Below are positions 1 to 8,256 of a stretch of DNA of 64,000 bases, one piece after another. The stretch's first letter is position 1. Every line of letters starts with the position of its first letter. Both the position numbers and the translations under genes were made by a program. The notes under the pieces are model-generated. The model had not been told where the DNA came from, made no database searches, and saw nothing but the letters and a program-made list of their open reading frames with translations. This DNA is from Pseudomonadota bacterium (GTDB lineage: Bacteria; Pseudomonadota; Gammaproteobacteria; UBA5335). The stretch lies in the NCBI GenBank assembly GCA_034189865.1, contig JAXHTV010000004.1, forward strand, positions 62,001 to 126,000, given 5' to 3'.

Positions 1-244
1 CGTCACCCGGCACATTCTGCGACCTCAACTGGCCATCACCCCCACCATACGGCGTGTTCCGGCAACCCAGGGCACCGAGTTAGGTCGGGTGATTTTCGCT
101 AACTCGATCACCCTGACACCGGGCACCGTGTCGTTGGAAGTTGAGCGCCAACATATTCTAATTCATGCCATTTCTCGCGATGCGGCCGCCGGTTTGGCCG
201 AAGGCGACATGGACCGGCGCGTGACCGCCTTGGAGTCGAAATAA
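1..244 (+). CDS. mrpE: Mrp/Mnh cation antiporter subunit E (C-terminal part, cut by window edge)
   Basis: The frame starting at base 2 is open to the TAA at 242-244 and encodes about 80 residues. It contains the MnhE/MrpE family signature FANSITLTPGTVSLEVE, followed by a short cytoplasmic-looking tail. MrpE is a small membrane subunit of the multi-subunit Na+/H+ antiporter and of the related Mbh/Mbs complexes. The stop overlaps the next ATG (TAATG), so translation is probably coupled to mrpF. The N-terminal half lies outside the window. The family assignment is secure from the motif and the neighbours. Confidence 0.9.
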   Translation, partial: VTRHILRPQLAITPTIRRVPATQGTELGRVIFANSITLTPGTVSLEVERQHILIHAISRDAAAGLAEGDMDRRVTALESK

Positions 245-534
245 TGGCGCTCAACGCGGCCGCGGCAGCGATTATCGTGACCATGATCCTGGCGTTAATC
301 AGAGCCCTGCTCGGACCGACGATTTACGATCGCATCCTGGCCGTGAATTTGTTCGGTACCAAAACCGTACTGGTGATCGCCGTCGTCGGTTTCCTGGCCG
401 GTCGGCCGGAGTGGTTAGACATCGCGCTGGTCTACGCGCTGATCAACTTTATCGGCACCATCGCCGTGTTGAAGTTCATGCAACGGCTCGATTTCGGGCT
501 TTCCGGCCAAAAACCACCCGGGGACGAATCATGA
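244..534 (+). CDS. mrpF: Mrp antiporter subunit F
   Basis: This 96-residue protein has three hydrophobic segments and the MrpF/PhaF core RALLGPTIYDRILAVN followed by GTKTVLVI. MrpF is a small integral subunit of the Mrp antiporter (MbhB in hydrogenase-linked complexes). The length matches the family (about 90 aa). The ATG overlaps the mrpE stop, and its own stop overlaps the mrpG ATG (ATGA at 531-534), so it sits in a translationally coupled operon. Confidence 0.93.
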   Translation: MALNAAAAAIIVTMILALIRALLGPTIYDRILAVNLFGTKTVLVIAVVGFLAGRPEWLDIALVYALINFIGTIAVLKFMQRLDFGLSGQKPPGDES

Positions 535-869
535 TCTCCGTGATCACGTACCTTGCCTCGAGCCTGTTGTTGGTCACGGGCGCGTTCTTCCTGGTCGTGG
601 GGGGTATCGGTATTCTGCGTTTCCCGGATTTCTTCACGCGGCTTCATGCTGCCGGCGTGAGTGAGACCTTGGGAACGTTTTGCCTGCTTCTCGGGCTGTT
701 ACTGCTCGGCGGCGGATGGCTCGTTTCGGTCAAGCTACTGTTGATTATGCTGTTTCTGTGGCACACCAACCCGACTTCCAGCCATGCCCTCGCCAAAGCG
801 GCCCTGCACGACGGCTATCAACCCAAAGCCGCGTTCGAGGAGGACGAGTCATCGAAAACCTCATCGTAA
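531..869 (+). CDS. mrpG: Mrp antiporter subunit G
   Basis: The product is a 112-residue membrane protein with the MnhG/PhaG core GGIGILRFPDFFTRLHAAGVS and then a second and third hydrophobic stretch (LGTFCLLLGLLLLGG, VKLLLIMLFLWHTNPTSSHALAKAA). The frame is open upstream to 411, but that part only shadows mrpF. The ATG at 531 overlaps the mrpF stop by 4 nt and gives the family length. The C-terminal tail is acidic and hydrophilic. The family is certain; its exact role in ion translocation is not known from sequence. Confidence 0.93.
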   Translation: MISVITYLASSLLLVTGAFFLVVGGIGILRFPDFFTRLHAAGVSETLGTFCLLLGLLLLGGGWLVSVKLLLIMLFLWHTNPTSSHALAKAALHDGYQPKAAFEEDESSKTSS

Positions 870-1402
870 TTTCCCTGCTGACGCTGTTAGGTGTTACCGG
901 CGTGGCGATCATGCGCCTGAAAAGCGTGGTGGCGGCGGTGATGCTATCCGGCATCTACAGCTTGCTCTCCGCAGGGTTGTTTGTGGTCATGGATGCGGTA
1001 GATGTCGCTTTTACCGAAGCGGCGGTGGGTGCCGGCGTGTCAACGGTGTTGTTACTGGGAACGCTCTCCCTGAGTTCCCGCAGCAGCAAGACCCCGACGC
1101 ATACGCCGTTCATTCCCCTGGCGGTGGTGACGATTACCGGCGCAGCCTTGGTGTATGGCACCTTGGACATGCCCCATTACGGGGATCCTAACGCACCGGT
1201 CCAACAACATGTGGCACCGCGCTATCTGAACGAATCGGCCAAAGAAGTCGGGCCGCCCAACGTGGTGACCTCGGTACTGGCCAGTTATCGAGGCTATGAC
1301 ACGCTGGGTGAAACAACAGTGGTGTTTACCGCCGCAGTGGGTGTGTTGGTGATTCTGCGCGGGCGACGCCGGCGCAAAGCGAATACCGAGGCCTCGTCAT
1401 GA
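851..1402 (+). CDS. MbhD/MbhE-like (DUF4040) antiporter subunit, apparent ATC start
   Basis: The frame encodes an MbhD-like domain (roughly residues 1-70, with AFTEAAVGAGVSTVLLLGTL-type residues around the conserved acidic VDVAFTEA) and an MbhE-like C-terminal region ending in VTSVLASYRGYDTLGETTVVFTA. In classical Mrp these regions lie at the C-terminus of MrpA or the N-terminus of MrpB; here they form a separate gene, as in archaeal Mbh. No ATG, GTG or TTG gives the family N-terminus. A perfect GAGGAGG (837-843) sits 7 nt before an ATC at 851 that would start M-IENLIVISL. The first in-frame ATG (911) would remove most of the first membrane helix. The frame overlaps mrpG by 19 nt. Product is about 183 aa. 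Confidence 0.82.
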   Translation: MENLIVISLLTLLGVTGVAIMRLKSVVAAVMLSGIYSLLSAGLFVVMDAVDVAFTEAAVGAGVSTVLLLGTLSLSSRSSKTPTHTPFIPLAVVTITGAALVYGTLDMPHYGDPNAPVQQHVAPRYLNESAKEVGPPNVVTSVLASYRGYDTLGETTVVFTAAVGVLVILRGRRRRKANTEASS

Positions 1403-1812
1403 CCGAACAATTGATCCTGCGGGTGATTGCTAAGCTCCTGATACCGTCGATTCTGCTGTTCGCCTTATATGTACAGTTTCATGGCGACTACGGTCCCGGG
1501 GGCGGGTTTCAGGCGGGTGTGATTTTCGCCTCGGGATTCATCCTCTATACGCTGGTGTTCGGTCTGGATAAAACTCAGCAGGTTTTGCCACCGCGCCTTT
1601 TGGAGACTCTGGTTGCGCTAGGTGTTCTGCTCTATGCCGGCGTCGGCATCGCCACCATGTTGCTCGGTGAGAACTTTCTGGACTACGACGTGCTGGCCCA
1701 CGATCCCAAGCATGGCCAGCATTTGGGCATCATACTGGTGGAACTGGGCGTGGGTATCACCGTTGCCGCCGTGATGATCGTGATTTTTTCCGCCTTTGCA
1801 GGAAATGAATAG
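1399..1812 (+). CDS. mrpB: Mrp antiporter subunit B
   Basis: This 137-residue protein begins MTEQLILRVIAKLLIPSIL and contains the MnhB family core FHGDYGPGGGFQAGVIFASG, in which the GPGGGFQ glycine motif is diagnostic. Four hydrophobic segments are visible. The ATG overlaps the previous stop (ATGA). It corresponds to MbhF of archaeal membrane hydrogenases. It is one of the conserved small subunits contacting the MrpA-type C-terminal part. Assignment is secure. Confidence 0.94.
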   Translation: MTEQLILRVIAKLLIPSILLFALYVQFHGDYGPGGGFQAGVIFASGFILYTLVFGLDKTQQVLPPRLLETLVALGVLLYAGVGIATMLLGENFLDYDVLAHDPKHGQHLGIILVELGVGITVAAVMIVIFSAFAGNE

Positions 1813-1815
1813 GCC

Positions 1816-2169
1816 ATGTTTCCACTCGGTTTGTACAGCTACTGGATTGTCATTCTGTTGATGATGACCGGTTTTTATATGGTCATCTCGCGGGGAAATC
1901 TGATAAAAAAAATCATCGGGCTCAATATTTTCCAAACATCGGTATTTATTTTCTACATCAGCTTGGGAAAAGTCGCCGGCGGCACGGCGCCCATTCTGGA
2001 TGAGGGGATCGAGATATACTCCAACCCACTTCCCCATGTGTTGATTCTTACCGCGATCGTGGTCGGCGTTTCCACCACGGCCCTGGCAGCGGCGCTGGTT
2101 GTGCGAATTTACGAAGCCTACGGCACCATCGAGGAAGACGAGATTCACGAGCAGGATGCTACTTTGTGA
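1816..2169 (+). CDS. mrpC: Mrp antiporter subunit C (NuoK-like)
   Basis: The 117-residue product has three predicted helices and the NuoK/MrpC pattern GFYMVISRGNLIKKIIGLNIFQTSV, then LTAIVVGVSTTALAAALVVRIYEAYGTIEEDE. MrpC is homologous to complex I NuoK and lies next to the antiporter-like subunits. The gene starts 3 nt after the mrpB stop. Its own TGA (2167-2169) overlaps the GTG start of the next gene. Length is as expected for the family (about 110 aa). Confidence 0.94.
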   Translation: MFPLGLYSYWIVILLMMTGFYMVISRGNLIKKIIGLNIFQTSVFIFYISLGKVAGGTAPILDEGIEIYSNPLPHVLILTAIVVGVSTTALAAALVVRIYEAYGTIEEDEIHEQDATL

Positions 2170-3647
2170 TCGCCACCCATCTATCGATACTTCAAGTCGT
2201 TCTTCCCCTGGTCGCCGCACCTTTGTGTGTGTTGGCGAGACGTCCGGGCCTGAGCTGGCTGATCACGTTGATCGTGGTCTGGCTTTGTCTGGGCGTGGCC
2301 GCTTTGCTGCTCAATCACGCCGTCCATATCGGTCCGATCAGTTATGAGTTAGGTGGCTGGCCGCCCCCCTGGGGCATCGAGTATCGAATCGATGTTCTCA
2401 ACGCCTTCGTGTTGCTGCTGGTCTCAGCCATCGGGGCCATTGTGCTGCCGTTTGCACGCGACAGCGTGCTGGAGGAGATCGGGCCGGATCGTGCCTACCT
2501 ATTTTACGCCAGCTTGTTGCTCTGTATGACCGGTCTGTTGGGCATGGCGGCGACAGGCGATGCCTTTAACGTGTTTGTCTTTTTGGAGATTTCTTCTCTT
2601 TCCTCTTACATTCTGATCAGCATGGGTCGCGACCGGCGAGCACTCACTTCGGCCTTTCAGTACCTGATCATGGGTACCATCGGCGGGACATTCGTATTGA
2701 TCGGGATCGGCTTCATGTATGCCGCCACCGGCACTTTGAATATGGCCGATCTGGCAGAGCGGCTCCCCCTGGCCGGGGATTCGAGGACCGTGCGAGTCGC
2801 CTATGCGTTTTTCATCGTCGGCGTGTCGCTGAAGATGGCGTTGTTCCCCTTGCATCTGTGGTTGCCCAACGCCTATGCGTTTGCACCCTCGGCGGTCACC
2901 GTGTTCCTCGCCGCCACCGCAACCAAAGTCGCCGTATACATCATGCTCCGGTTCACCTTCGATGTATTCGGCCTGAATATCGCGTTTTCCGAGAGTCCGC
3001 TGGAAACCTTGCTGGTCTTACTGTCCGCAGTCGCGGTCATCGCGGCGTCAGTTTCGGCGATCTTCCAGGAAAATGTTAAGCGCAGTTTCGCGTATTCCAG
3101 CGTGGCGCAAATCGGCTATATCATGCTTGGAATCGCGCTTTTGAATATTACCGGCCTCACTGCGGGAATTTTGCATCTGTTCAATCACGCCTTGGCCAAA
3201 GGCGCGATCTTCATGGCGCTGGGCTGCGTTTTTCTGCGGACGCGCTCGATACGGCTCCCGGACATGGCCGGCCTGGGGCAGCAAATGCCCTGGACTATGG
3301 CGGCTTTTGTCGTCGGTGGACTGAGCCTCATCGGCGTGCCGCTCACCGTCGGATTCATCAGCAAGTGGTATTTAATCCAAGCGACCTTGGAACAAGGACT
3401 CTGGCCCATCGCGGTTTTGGTGTTGGTGGGATCACTGCTGGCCGTGATCTATGTGTGGCGAGTGGTTGAAACGGCGTACCTACAAGAACCGGCAGAGGGA
3501 CGTCCGCGTTATCAGGAAGCCCCCCTATCGATGTTGCTCCCCACCTGGGTGATGGTGCTGGCCAACCTTTATTTTGGCATCCATACCAGCCTGACGGCGG
3601 GCACGGCCCAACACGCGGCTCAGCTACTGATGGGCATTGGATCATGA
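2166..3647 (+). CDS. mrpD: Proton-translocating antiporter subunit, MrpD/NuoN-like
   Basis: A 493-residue, multi-helix protein of the proton-conducting membrane transporter family (NuoL/M/N, MrpA/D). Key residues of the family are present: the TM5 glutamate at residue 141 (FVFLEISSLSSYI) and the TM7 lysine at residue 223 (VSLKMALFPLHLWLPNAY). A later conserved lysine lies in the FNHALAKGAIFMALG helix. It starts with GTG at 2166 inside GTGA shared with the mrpC stop, and ends overlapping the next ATG. It lies directly after the MrpC homologue, as MbhH does in archaeal Mbh clusters, so it is best seen as the MrpD/MbhH counterpart. Confidence 0.92.
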   Translation: MIATHLSILQVVLPLVAAPLCVLARRPGLSWLITLIVVWLCLGVAALLLNHAVHIGPISYELGGWPPPWGIEYRIDVLNAFVLLLVSAIGAIVLPFARDSVLEEIGPDRAYLFYASLLLCMTGLLGMAATGDAFNVFVFLEISSLSSYILISMGRDRRALTSAFQYLIMGTIGGTFVLIGIGFMYAATGTLNMADLAERLPLAGDSRTVRVAYAFFIVGVSLKMALFPLHLWLPNAYAFAPSAVTVFLAATATKVAVYIMLRFTFDVFGLNIAFSESPLETLLVLLSAVAVIAASVSAIFQENVKRSFAYSSVAQIGYIMLGIALLNITGLTAGILHLFNHALAKGAIFMALGCVFLRTRSIRLPDMAGLGQQMPWTMAAFVVGGLSLIGVPLTVGFISKWYLIQATLEQGLWPIAVLVLVGSLLAVIYVWRVVETAYLQEPAEGRPRYQEAPLSMLLPTWVMVLANLYFGIHTSLTAGTAQHAAQLLMGIGS

Positions 3648-5119
3648 CGCCGGAAATCGCTATCGCCCTCGCCGTTTTCGCCACGCCCTTGGCCTCAGTT
3701 CTGATCGTTCTGACCGGTCGCTGGCCCAATCTGCGCGAGTTGGTGACCATGACCACGGCAGTGGGTCTTTTCGCCACGGTTTTGACCTTGCTCCCCATTG
3801 TTCAGTCGGGCATCCGCCCGGCGTTGGACGTGTGGGAAATCCTGCCGGGGTTGTCGCTTGCGTTTGAAGTCGAGCCACTGGGCATGCTGTTCAGCCTGGT
3901 GGCATCGGGTCTTTGGATCATGACAGCGATCTACGCCGTGGGTTACATGCGCGGTCACCATGAATCTAACCAAACCCGCTTTTTCGCCTGTTTCCCAATC
4001 GCCATCGCCAGCGCCATGGGCATCGCCTTCGCGGCGAACATGTTCACGTTGTTTATTTTCTATGAAGTGCTGACAATATCGACCTATCCCTTAGTGGCAC
4101 ATCAAGGCAATAGCGACGCCAAACGCGGCGCCCGTGTGTACCTCGGGCTGCTCATCGGGACATCCATCGGACTGCAATTGTTGGCCATCATCTGGACCTG
4201 GATGGCAACCGGCACCTTGGATTTTCGTGAAAACGGCATTCTTGCCGGCCATGTGAGCGAAGCGGCCATACCGATTCTTTTGGCGCTGTATATGTTCGGC
4301 ATCGGCAAAGCGGCGTTGATGCCTTTCCACCGCTGGTTGCCCGCCGCCATGGTGGCCCCAACGCCCGTAAGCGCCCTACTCCATGCGGTGGCCGTGGTAA
4401 AGGCCGGTGTGTTCACCGTGTTGAAGGTGGTGGTCTACATCTTCGGCATCGACCTGCTAGCGGATACTGGCGCCGCCACGTGGCTGAGTTACGTCGCGGT
4501 GTTCACGCTGATCAGCGCATCCTTGGTGGCCATGACCAAAGATAACCTGAAAGCCCGATTGGCATATTCGACCGTGAGTCAGTTGGCTTACATCGTGCTG
4601 GGTGCATCGCTGGCCACCAGTTGGGGAATTATCGGTGGCGGCATGCACATCGCCATGCACGCCTTCGGCAAGATCACTCTGTTCTTCTGCGCCGGCGCGA
4701 TCCTGGTCGCAGAGCACAAAACGCAAATCAGCCAGCTGAACGGTATCGGCAAACGCATGCCCATTACCATGACCGCATTCTTCATCGCTGCGGTGAGTAT
4801 CATCGGGCTACCGCCAACCGGCGGAACCTGGAGCAAGTGGTTTTTGGCGCTGGGCACGGTCGATGGGGAACAGTTCTTTTTGTTAGCCGCCCTGATGATT
4901 AGCTCCTTACTCAACATCGCGTACTTGATGCCGATTCCGGCCCGCGCTTTTTTCATGCCAGACAAACACGGCGAGGTCAGCGCGTTCAAGGAGGCGCCGT
5001 TGGCCTGCGTGGTCCCGCTGTGCCTCACGGCGCTGGGCTGCTTGGCACTATTCTTCTTTTCAGAGCCCATTGTCGAACTGCTGACACCGATTACAGACCA
5101 AGCCGGAGGTGCCCTGTGA
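3644..5119 (+). CDS. Second antiporter-like (NuoL/M-type) subunit
   Basis: The 491-residue multi-helix product is paralogous to the preceding gene. It keeps the TM5 glutamate (E141 in FIFYEVLTISTYPLVAHQ) and the TM7 lysine (K222 in GIGKAALMPFHRWLPAAM), followed by HAVAVVKAGVFTVLKVV and MHAFGKITLFFCAGAI helices. It is shorter than MrpA and lacks the MrpA C-terminal MbhD/E part, which is encoded separately at 851. The ATG overlaps the previous stop by 4 nt. Presumably it provides a second ion channel in the same complex. The family is secure; the orthologous subunit letter is not. Confidence 0.9.
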   Translation: MTPEIAIALAVFATPLASVLIVLTGRWPNLRELVTMTTAVGLFATVLTLLPIVQSGIRPALDVWEILPGLSLAFEVEPLGMLFSLVASGLWIMTAIYAVGYMRGHHESNQTRFFACFPIAIASAMGIAFAANMFTLFIFYEVLTISTYPLVAHQGNSDAKRGARVYLGLLIGTSIGLQLLAIIWTWMATGTLDFRENGILAGHVSEAAIPILLALYMFGIGKAALMPFHRWLPAAMVAPTPVSALLHAVAVVKAGVFTVLKVVVYIFGIDLLADTGAATWLSYVAVFTLISASLVAMTKDNLKARLAYSTVSQLAYIVLGASLATSWGIIGGGMHIAMHAFGKITLFFCAGAILVAEHKTQISQLNGIGKRMPITMTAFFIAAVSIIGLPPTGGTWSKWFLALGTVDGEQFFLLAALMISSLLNIAYLMPIPARAFFMPDKHGEVSAFKEAPLACVVPLCLTALGCLALFFFSEPIVELLTPITDQAGGAL

Positions 5120-5349
5120 GCGCCTTGACTCGCCTTACCAGCCGGATGGGACCGCTCGCGGGCTGGATCGTCGCACTCGGCGTTTTGCTCGTCGGTTCCG
5201 AGTTGCTCTATCACAAACACCCCTACTTCGCCCTGGAGAAAATCCCCGGCTTTTATGGACTGTTTTCGGTGCTCGCCGCACTGGCACTCATAGGCGTGGC
5301 CGCCGCAGTCGGAAGCGCACTGCGCCGCCCGGAGGATACCTATGATTAG
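5116..5349 (+). CDS. Small two-helix membrane protein of the antiporter operon, unknown function
   Basis: A GTG at 5116 overlaps the previous TGA (GTGA) and is preceded by GGAGGT at 5105-5110. It gives a 77-residue protein with two hydrophobic stretches (GPLAGWIVALGVLLVGSELLY and FYGLFSVLAALALIGVAAAVG) separated by a short loop with HKHPYFALEKIPGF. I do not recognise a characterised family. Its position between two antiporter-like subunits, with 4- and 8-nt overlaps on either side, implies that it is an accessory subunit of the same complex. A longer reading of the frame from 5020 would only shadow the preceding gene. Confidence 0.75.
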   Translation: MSALTRLTSRMGPLAGWIVALGVLLVGSELLYHKHPYFALEKIPGFYGLFSVLAALALIGVAAAVGSALRRPEDTYD

Positions 5350-7039
5350 CGGTCTTCCGTGGGGTCTGCCGCCGGGTTGGGTGCTGATCCTTGGCGCATT
5401 TCTGATCCCCTTACTGCCACGACCTATCAAGACCAGCTATCTGGCGATCTTGCCGTTGGTGGGCATCTACCATCTGGGCATGATCGATGCCAGCTCGATT
5501 GGCATACTGCGGCTTACCGGTCACGATCTGACGCTGGCTCGCGTCGACGGGTTATCTCGCATTTTTGCTTACATTTTTTCAGTCGCTGCGTTTTTCGGCA
5601 TGGTCTACGCCCGGGCACTGCGGGATGATCGGCAACATATGGCAGCCCTGGTCTATGCCGGAAGCGGTATCGGGGCCGTTTGCGCGGGTGATTTGATCTC
5701 CCTATTCGTCTATTGGGAGTTAACCGCGTTGGCGTCGGTTTTCCTGATTTGGTGCCGCGGGGGCGAACGGGCGTTCCGGGCGGGCATGCGATACCTGATG
5801 ATCCAGGTCGGTTCGGGCGTGATCCTGCTCTCCGGCCTGGTGGTCCGCTATCTCGGGACAGGCGATTTGAGCTTCGGCAGTATCGACCCTGCAAGCCCCG
5901 GGGCGATGCTAATTTTACTCGCGTTCGGCATCAAGGCCGCCTTCCCCTTGCTCCATACCTGGCTGACCGATGCTTACCCCGAGGCCACACCAACGGGCAC
6001 GGTGTTCTTAAGCGCATTCACGACCAAACTCGCGATCTACGGACTGGCGCGGGGATTTGCTGGAACCGAGCTTTTGATACCCATCGGGGTGGCGATGGTG
6101 TTTTTTACGCTGCTCTACGCCCTACTGGAGGACGATCTGCGGCGGGTGCTCGCCTACAGCTTGGTGAATCAACTGGGGTTCATGGTGATCGCGGTGGGAT
6201 TAGGCACCGAGCTGGCCATCAATGGCGTTGCGGCCCATGCGGTCAGCCACATTTTGTACAAGAGCCTTTTATTCATGACGATCGGTGCCGTCTTGTTCCG
6301 GACCGGCACAGCGAAAGCTTCGGAATTGGGTGGACTTTATCGCTCCATGCCATTGACGCTGCTGTTCTGCGCCATCGGCGCATTGGGCATGTCGGCACCC
6401 CTGTTTGCAGGCTTTGCCAGTAAATCTCTGATTTTGTCCGCCGCTGCCAAAGAGCACGAGTTAGGCATCTGGCTGACCTTGCTGTTCGGCTCGGTGGGCG
6501 TATTCCTGGTCGCCGGAATCAAGGTGATTTGGTTTACATTTTTCGGTTCGGACAAAGGCTTTCGCTGCCGCGAGGCGCCCGTCAGCATGCTGCTGGGAAT
6601 GGCCCTGACGGCGGTCGCATTGATCGTGTTGGGCATCAAACCCAATTTACTCTATGGGGCATTGCCGTATCCGCTGGATTATGAGCTCTACACCCTGGAA
6701 CATGTCATCACTCAGATCCAATTGCTGGTGTTCACCGGCCTGGCGTTCGCCATCGCGTTACGGTTGGGTTTGCTAAAGCAAAAAGCCGGGACGCTGCTCG
6801 ATGCGGATTGGCTCTACCGCCGCGGTTTACCGGTGACGATGATGGCCCTGGTGAAACCCGTCGACCGCATGTGGCATCGATCGACGGACTTGACGCTAAC
6901 CCTCTTTGGTCACGTGCGGCGTCGCTTGGAATATCACTACAGCGAAGAAGGTCGGCTGTCCGAAACGTGGCCTACGGGACGTATGGTGCTTTGGGTCGCC
7001 AGCCTGTTGGCCGCCTATCTCTTGCTCTACCAGTTCTAA
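5342..7039 (+). CDS. Third antiporter-like (NuoL/M-type) subunit
   Basis: The product has 565 residues. It belongs to the proton-conducting transporter family, with the TM5 glutamate (E126 in LFVYWELTALASVF) and TM7 lysine (K198 in FGIKAAFPLLHTWLTDAYPEA). Further conserved helices are TTKLAIYGLARGF and AVSHILYKSLLFMTIGAV. A C-terminal extension of about 100 residues contains an amphipathic positively charged stretch (VKPVDRMWHRSTDLTLTLFG) and a final helix. It overlaps the small membrane protein gene by 8 nt and ends the operon, 1 nt before the converging dnaQ stop. It is the third such subunit, more than the two of a standard Mrp complex. Confidence 0.9.
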   Translation: MISGLPWGLPPGWVLILGAFLIPLLPRPIKTSYLAILPLVGIYHLGMIDASSIGILRLTGHDLTLARVDGLSRIFAYIFSVAAFFGMVYARALRDDRQHMAALVYAGSGIGAVCAGDLISLFVYWELTALASVFLIWCRGGERAFRAGMRYLMIQVGSGVILLSGLVVRYLGTGDLSFGSIDPASPGAMLILLAFGIKAAFPLLHTWLTDAYPEATPTGTVFLSAFTTKLAIYGLARGFAGTELLIPIGVAMVFFTLLYALLEDDLRRVLAYSLVNQLGFMVIAVGLGTELAINGVAAHAVSHILYKSLLFMTIGAVLFRTGTAKASELGGLYRSMPLTLLFCAIGALGMSAPLFAGFASKSLILSAAAKEHELGIWLTLLFGSVGVFLVAGIKVIWFTFFGSDKGFRCREAPVSMLLGMALTAVALIVLGIKPNLLYGALPYPLDYELYTLEHVITQIQLLVFTGLAFAIALRLGLLKQKAGTLLDADWLYRRGLPVTMMALVKPVDRMWHRSTDLTLTLFGHVRRRLEYHYSEEGRLSETWPTGRMVLWVASLLAAYLLLYQF

Positions 7040-7040
7040 G

Positions 7041-7787
7041 CTATTGTATCTGTTCGGCCGGAGTCGGCTCTGTTTCCACTGCCAACCAGACGCAACGGCC
7101 GTCGCTGGCCTTTTCAATGGACTCGAGCACGCGCTGGTGCTCTGACAATTCCGCTTCTGTCGCCCGAATCACACGAAAACTGCGGCCTTTGCGATCAATG
7201 CGCCCGCCCATTTCCGACTGACCGGCATTTCGGGTGGTATGGCCCTTGCCTTCCAACGAAAGGTCCACTTGGCCGCCGGTCATGGCCAGATACACTTCCG
7301 CCAGTATCTGTGCATCCAACAACGCGCCGTGGAGTTGCCGCTGACTGTTGTCGACTTCGTAACGTTTGCACAGGGCGTCCAGGTTGTTCCGCTGCCCCGG
7401 GTGCAAGCGACGCGCCATTTGCAATGTATCTACTACCTGGCAACGCGCCGTGATATCGGCAAGGGAGGATTGGGCGCGTTGAAGCTCGCCGTTTATGAAA
7501 CCGAGATCGAAGGCGGCATTGTGAATGACCAACTCGGCATCGCCGACAAATTCCAGGAATTCATCAACGATGTCGGCAAAACGCGGTTTATGCGCCAAAT
7601 CCGCCAGCGTAATACCGTGCACTTCGATCGCCGCTTCATCGATCTCCCTTTCGGGGTTCACCAAGTGACGCAAGTTTCGACCGGTGATCCGGCGATTGAT
7701 GATCTCAACGCAACCGATTTCGATCACCCGATGGCCTTCGGAAACCTCCAGCCCCGTCGTTTCCGTATCCAGTACAATCTGACGCAC
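7041..7787 (-). CDS. dnaQ: DNA polymerase III epsilon subunit (3'-5' proofreading exonuclease)
   Basis: The 248-residue protein has the full DEDDh exonuclease site: D7 and E9 in VLDTETTG, D94 in HNAAFDLGF, and H153 and D158 in LHGALLDAQILAEVY. A QVDLSL stretch just after the nuclease domain resembles a beta-clamp-binding motif. The C-terminal tail would bind the alpha subunit. The start is GTG at 7787, immediately after the rnhA stop. The order yafS-rnhA-dnaQ matches enteric bacteria, except that here the three genes share one strand and are close enough to be cotranscribed. Confidence 0.95.
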   Translation of the reverse strand: MRQIVLDTETTGLEVSEGHRVIEIGCVEIINRRITGRNLRHLVNPEREIDEAAIEVHGITLADLAHKPRFADIVDEFLEFVGDAELVIHNAAFDLGFINGELQRAQSSLADITARCQVVDTLQMARRLHPGQRNNLDALCKRYEVDNSQRQLHGALLDAQILAEVYLAMTGGQVDLSLEGKGHTTRNAGQSEMGGRIDRKGRSFRVIRATEAELSEHQRVLESIEKASDGRCVWLAVETEPTPAEQIQ

Positions 7788-7788
7788 C

Positions 7789-8256
7789 CTATCTCTCCAT
7801 CGTGGCGCTATTCGCCCTGGGGACGATCATTTCATCGATGGCTCGGTTCGCAAGCCCATCGGCCCGTTCGTTTTCGGGATGACCGGCGTGCCCTTTGACC
7901 CAGTGCCAATGTATGTCGTGCCGCTGACTGGCGGCATCAAGCCGTTGCCATAGATCCATGTTCTTAACCGGCTTTTTCGATGCAGTCCGCCAATTGCGGG
8001 CTTTCCACTGCGGTAGCCACTGAGTAATGCCGTCCCGAACGTAACGCGAATCCGTATGCAGATGAACATGGCAACGCTCTTTGAGCGCGGACAAGGCCTC
8101 AATGGCAGCGGTTAATTCCATGCGGTTGTTGGTGGTGTCCGGTTCTGCACCGTAGATTTCCCGCTCATGTGGGCCAAAACGCAACAGCGCACCCCATCCG
8201 CCAGGCCCCGGGTTACCTCGACAAGCCCCATCCGTGTAGATATGCACCTCTTTCAA
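7789..8256 (-). CDS. rnhA: Ribonuclease HI
   Basis: From the TTG at 8256 the protein is 155 residues, the same length as E. coli RNase HI, and starts (L/M)[19 protein letters not shown]. The catalytic aspartate lies in YTDGACRGN (D9), the glutamate in NNRMEL (E47), the second aspartate in HTDSRYV (D69), and the last in [16 protein letters not shown]. It degrades the RNA strand of RNA/DNA hybrids. The TTG overlaps the upstream gene's TGA (TTGA), and a purine-rich GGAGAGG precedes it, so I prefer it to the ATG at 8331, which would add 25 residues of low-complexity sequence. Confidence 0.94.
   Translation of the reverse strand: MKEVHIYTDGACRGNPGPGGWGALLRFGPHEREIYGAEPDTTNNRMELTAAIEALSALKERCHVHLHTDSRYVRDGITQWLPQWKARNWRTASKKPVKNMDLWQRLDAASQRHDIHWHWVKGHAGHPENERADGLANRAIDEMIVPRANSATMER

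Noticed and set aside
1618-2220. 200-codon minus-strand open frame over mrpB and mrpC
   Set aside because: Antisense shadow of two well-conserved membrane subunits.
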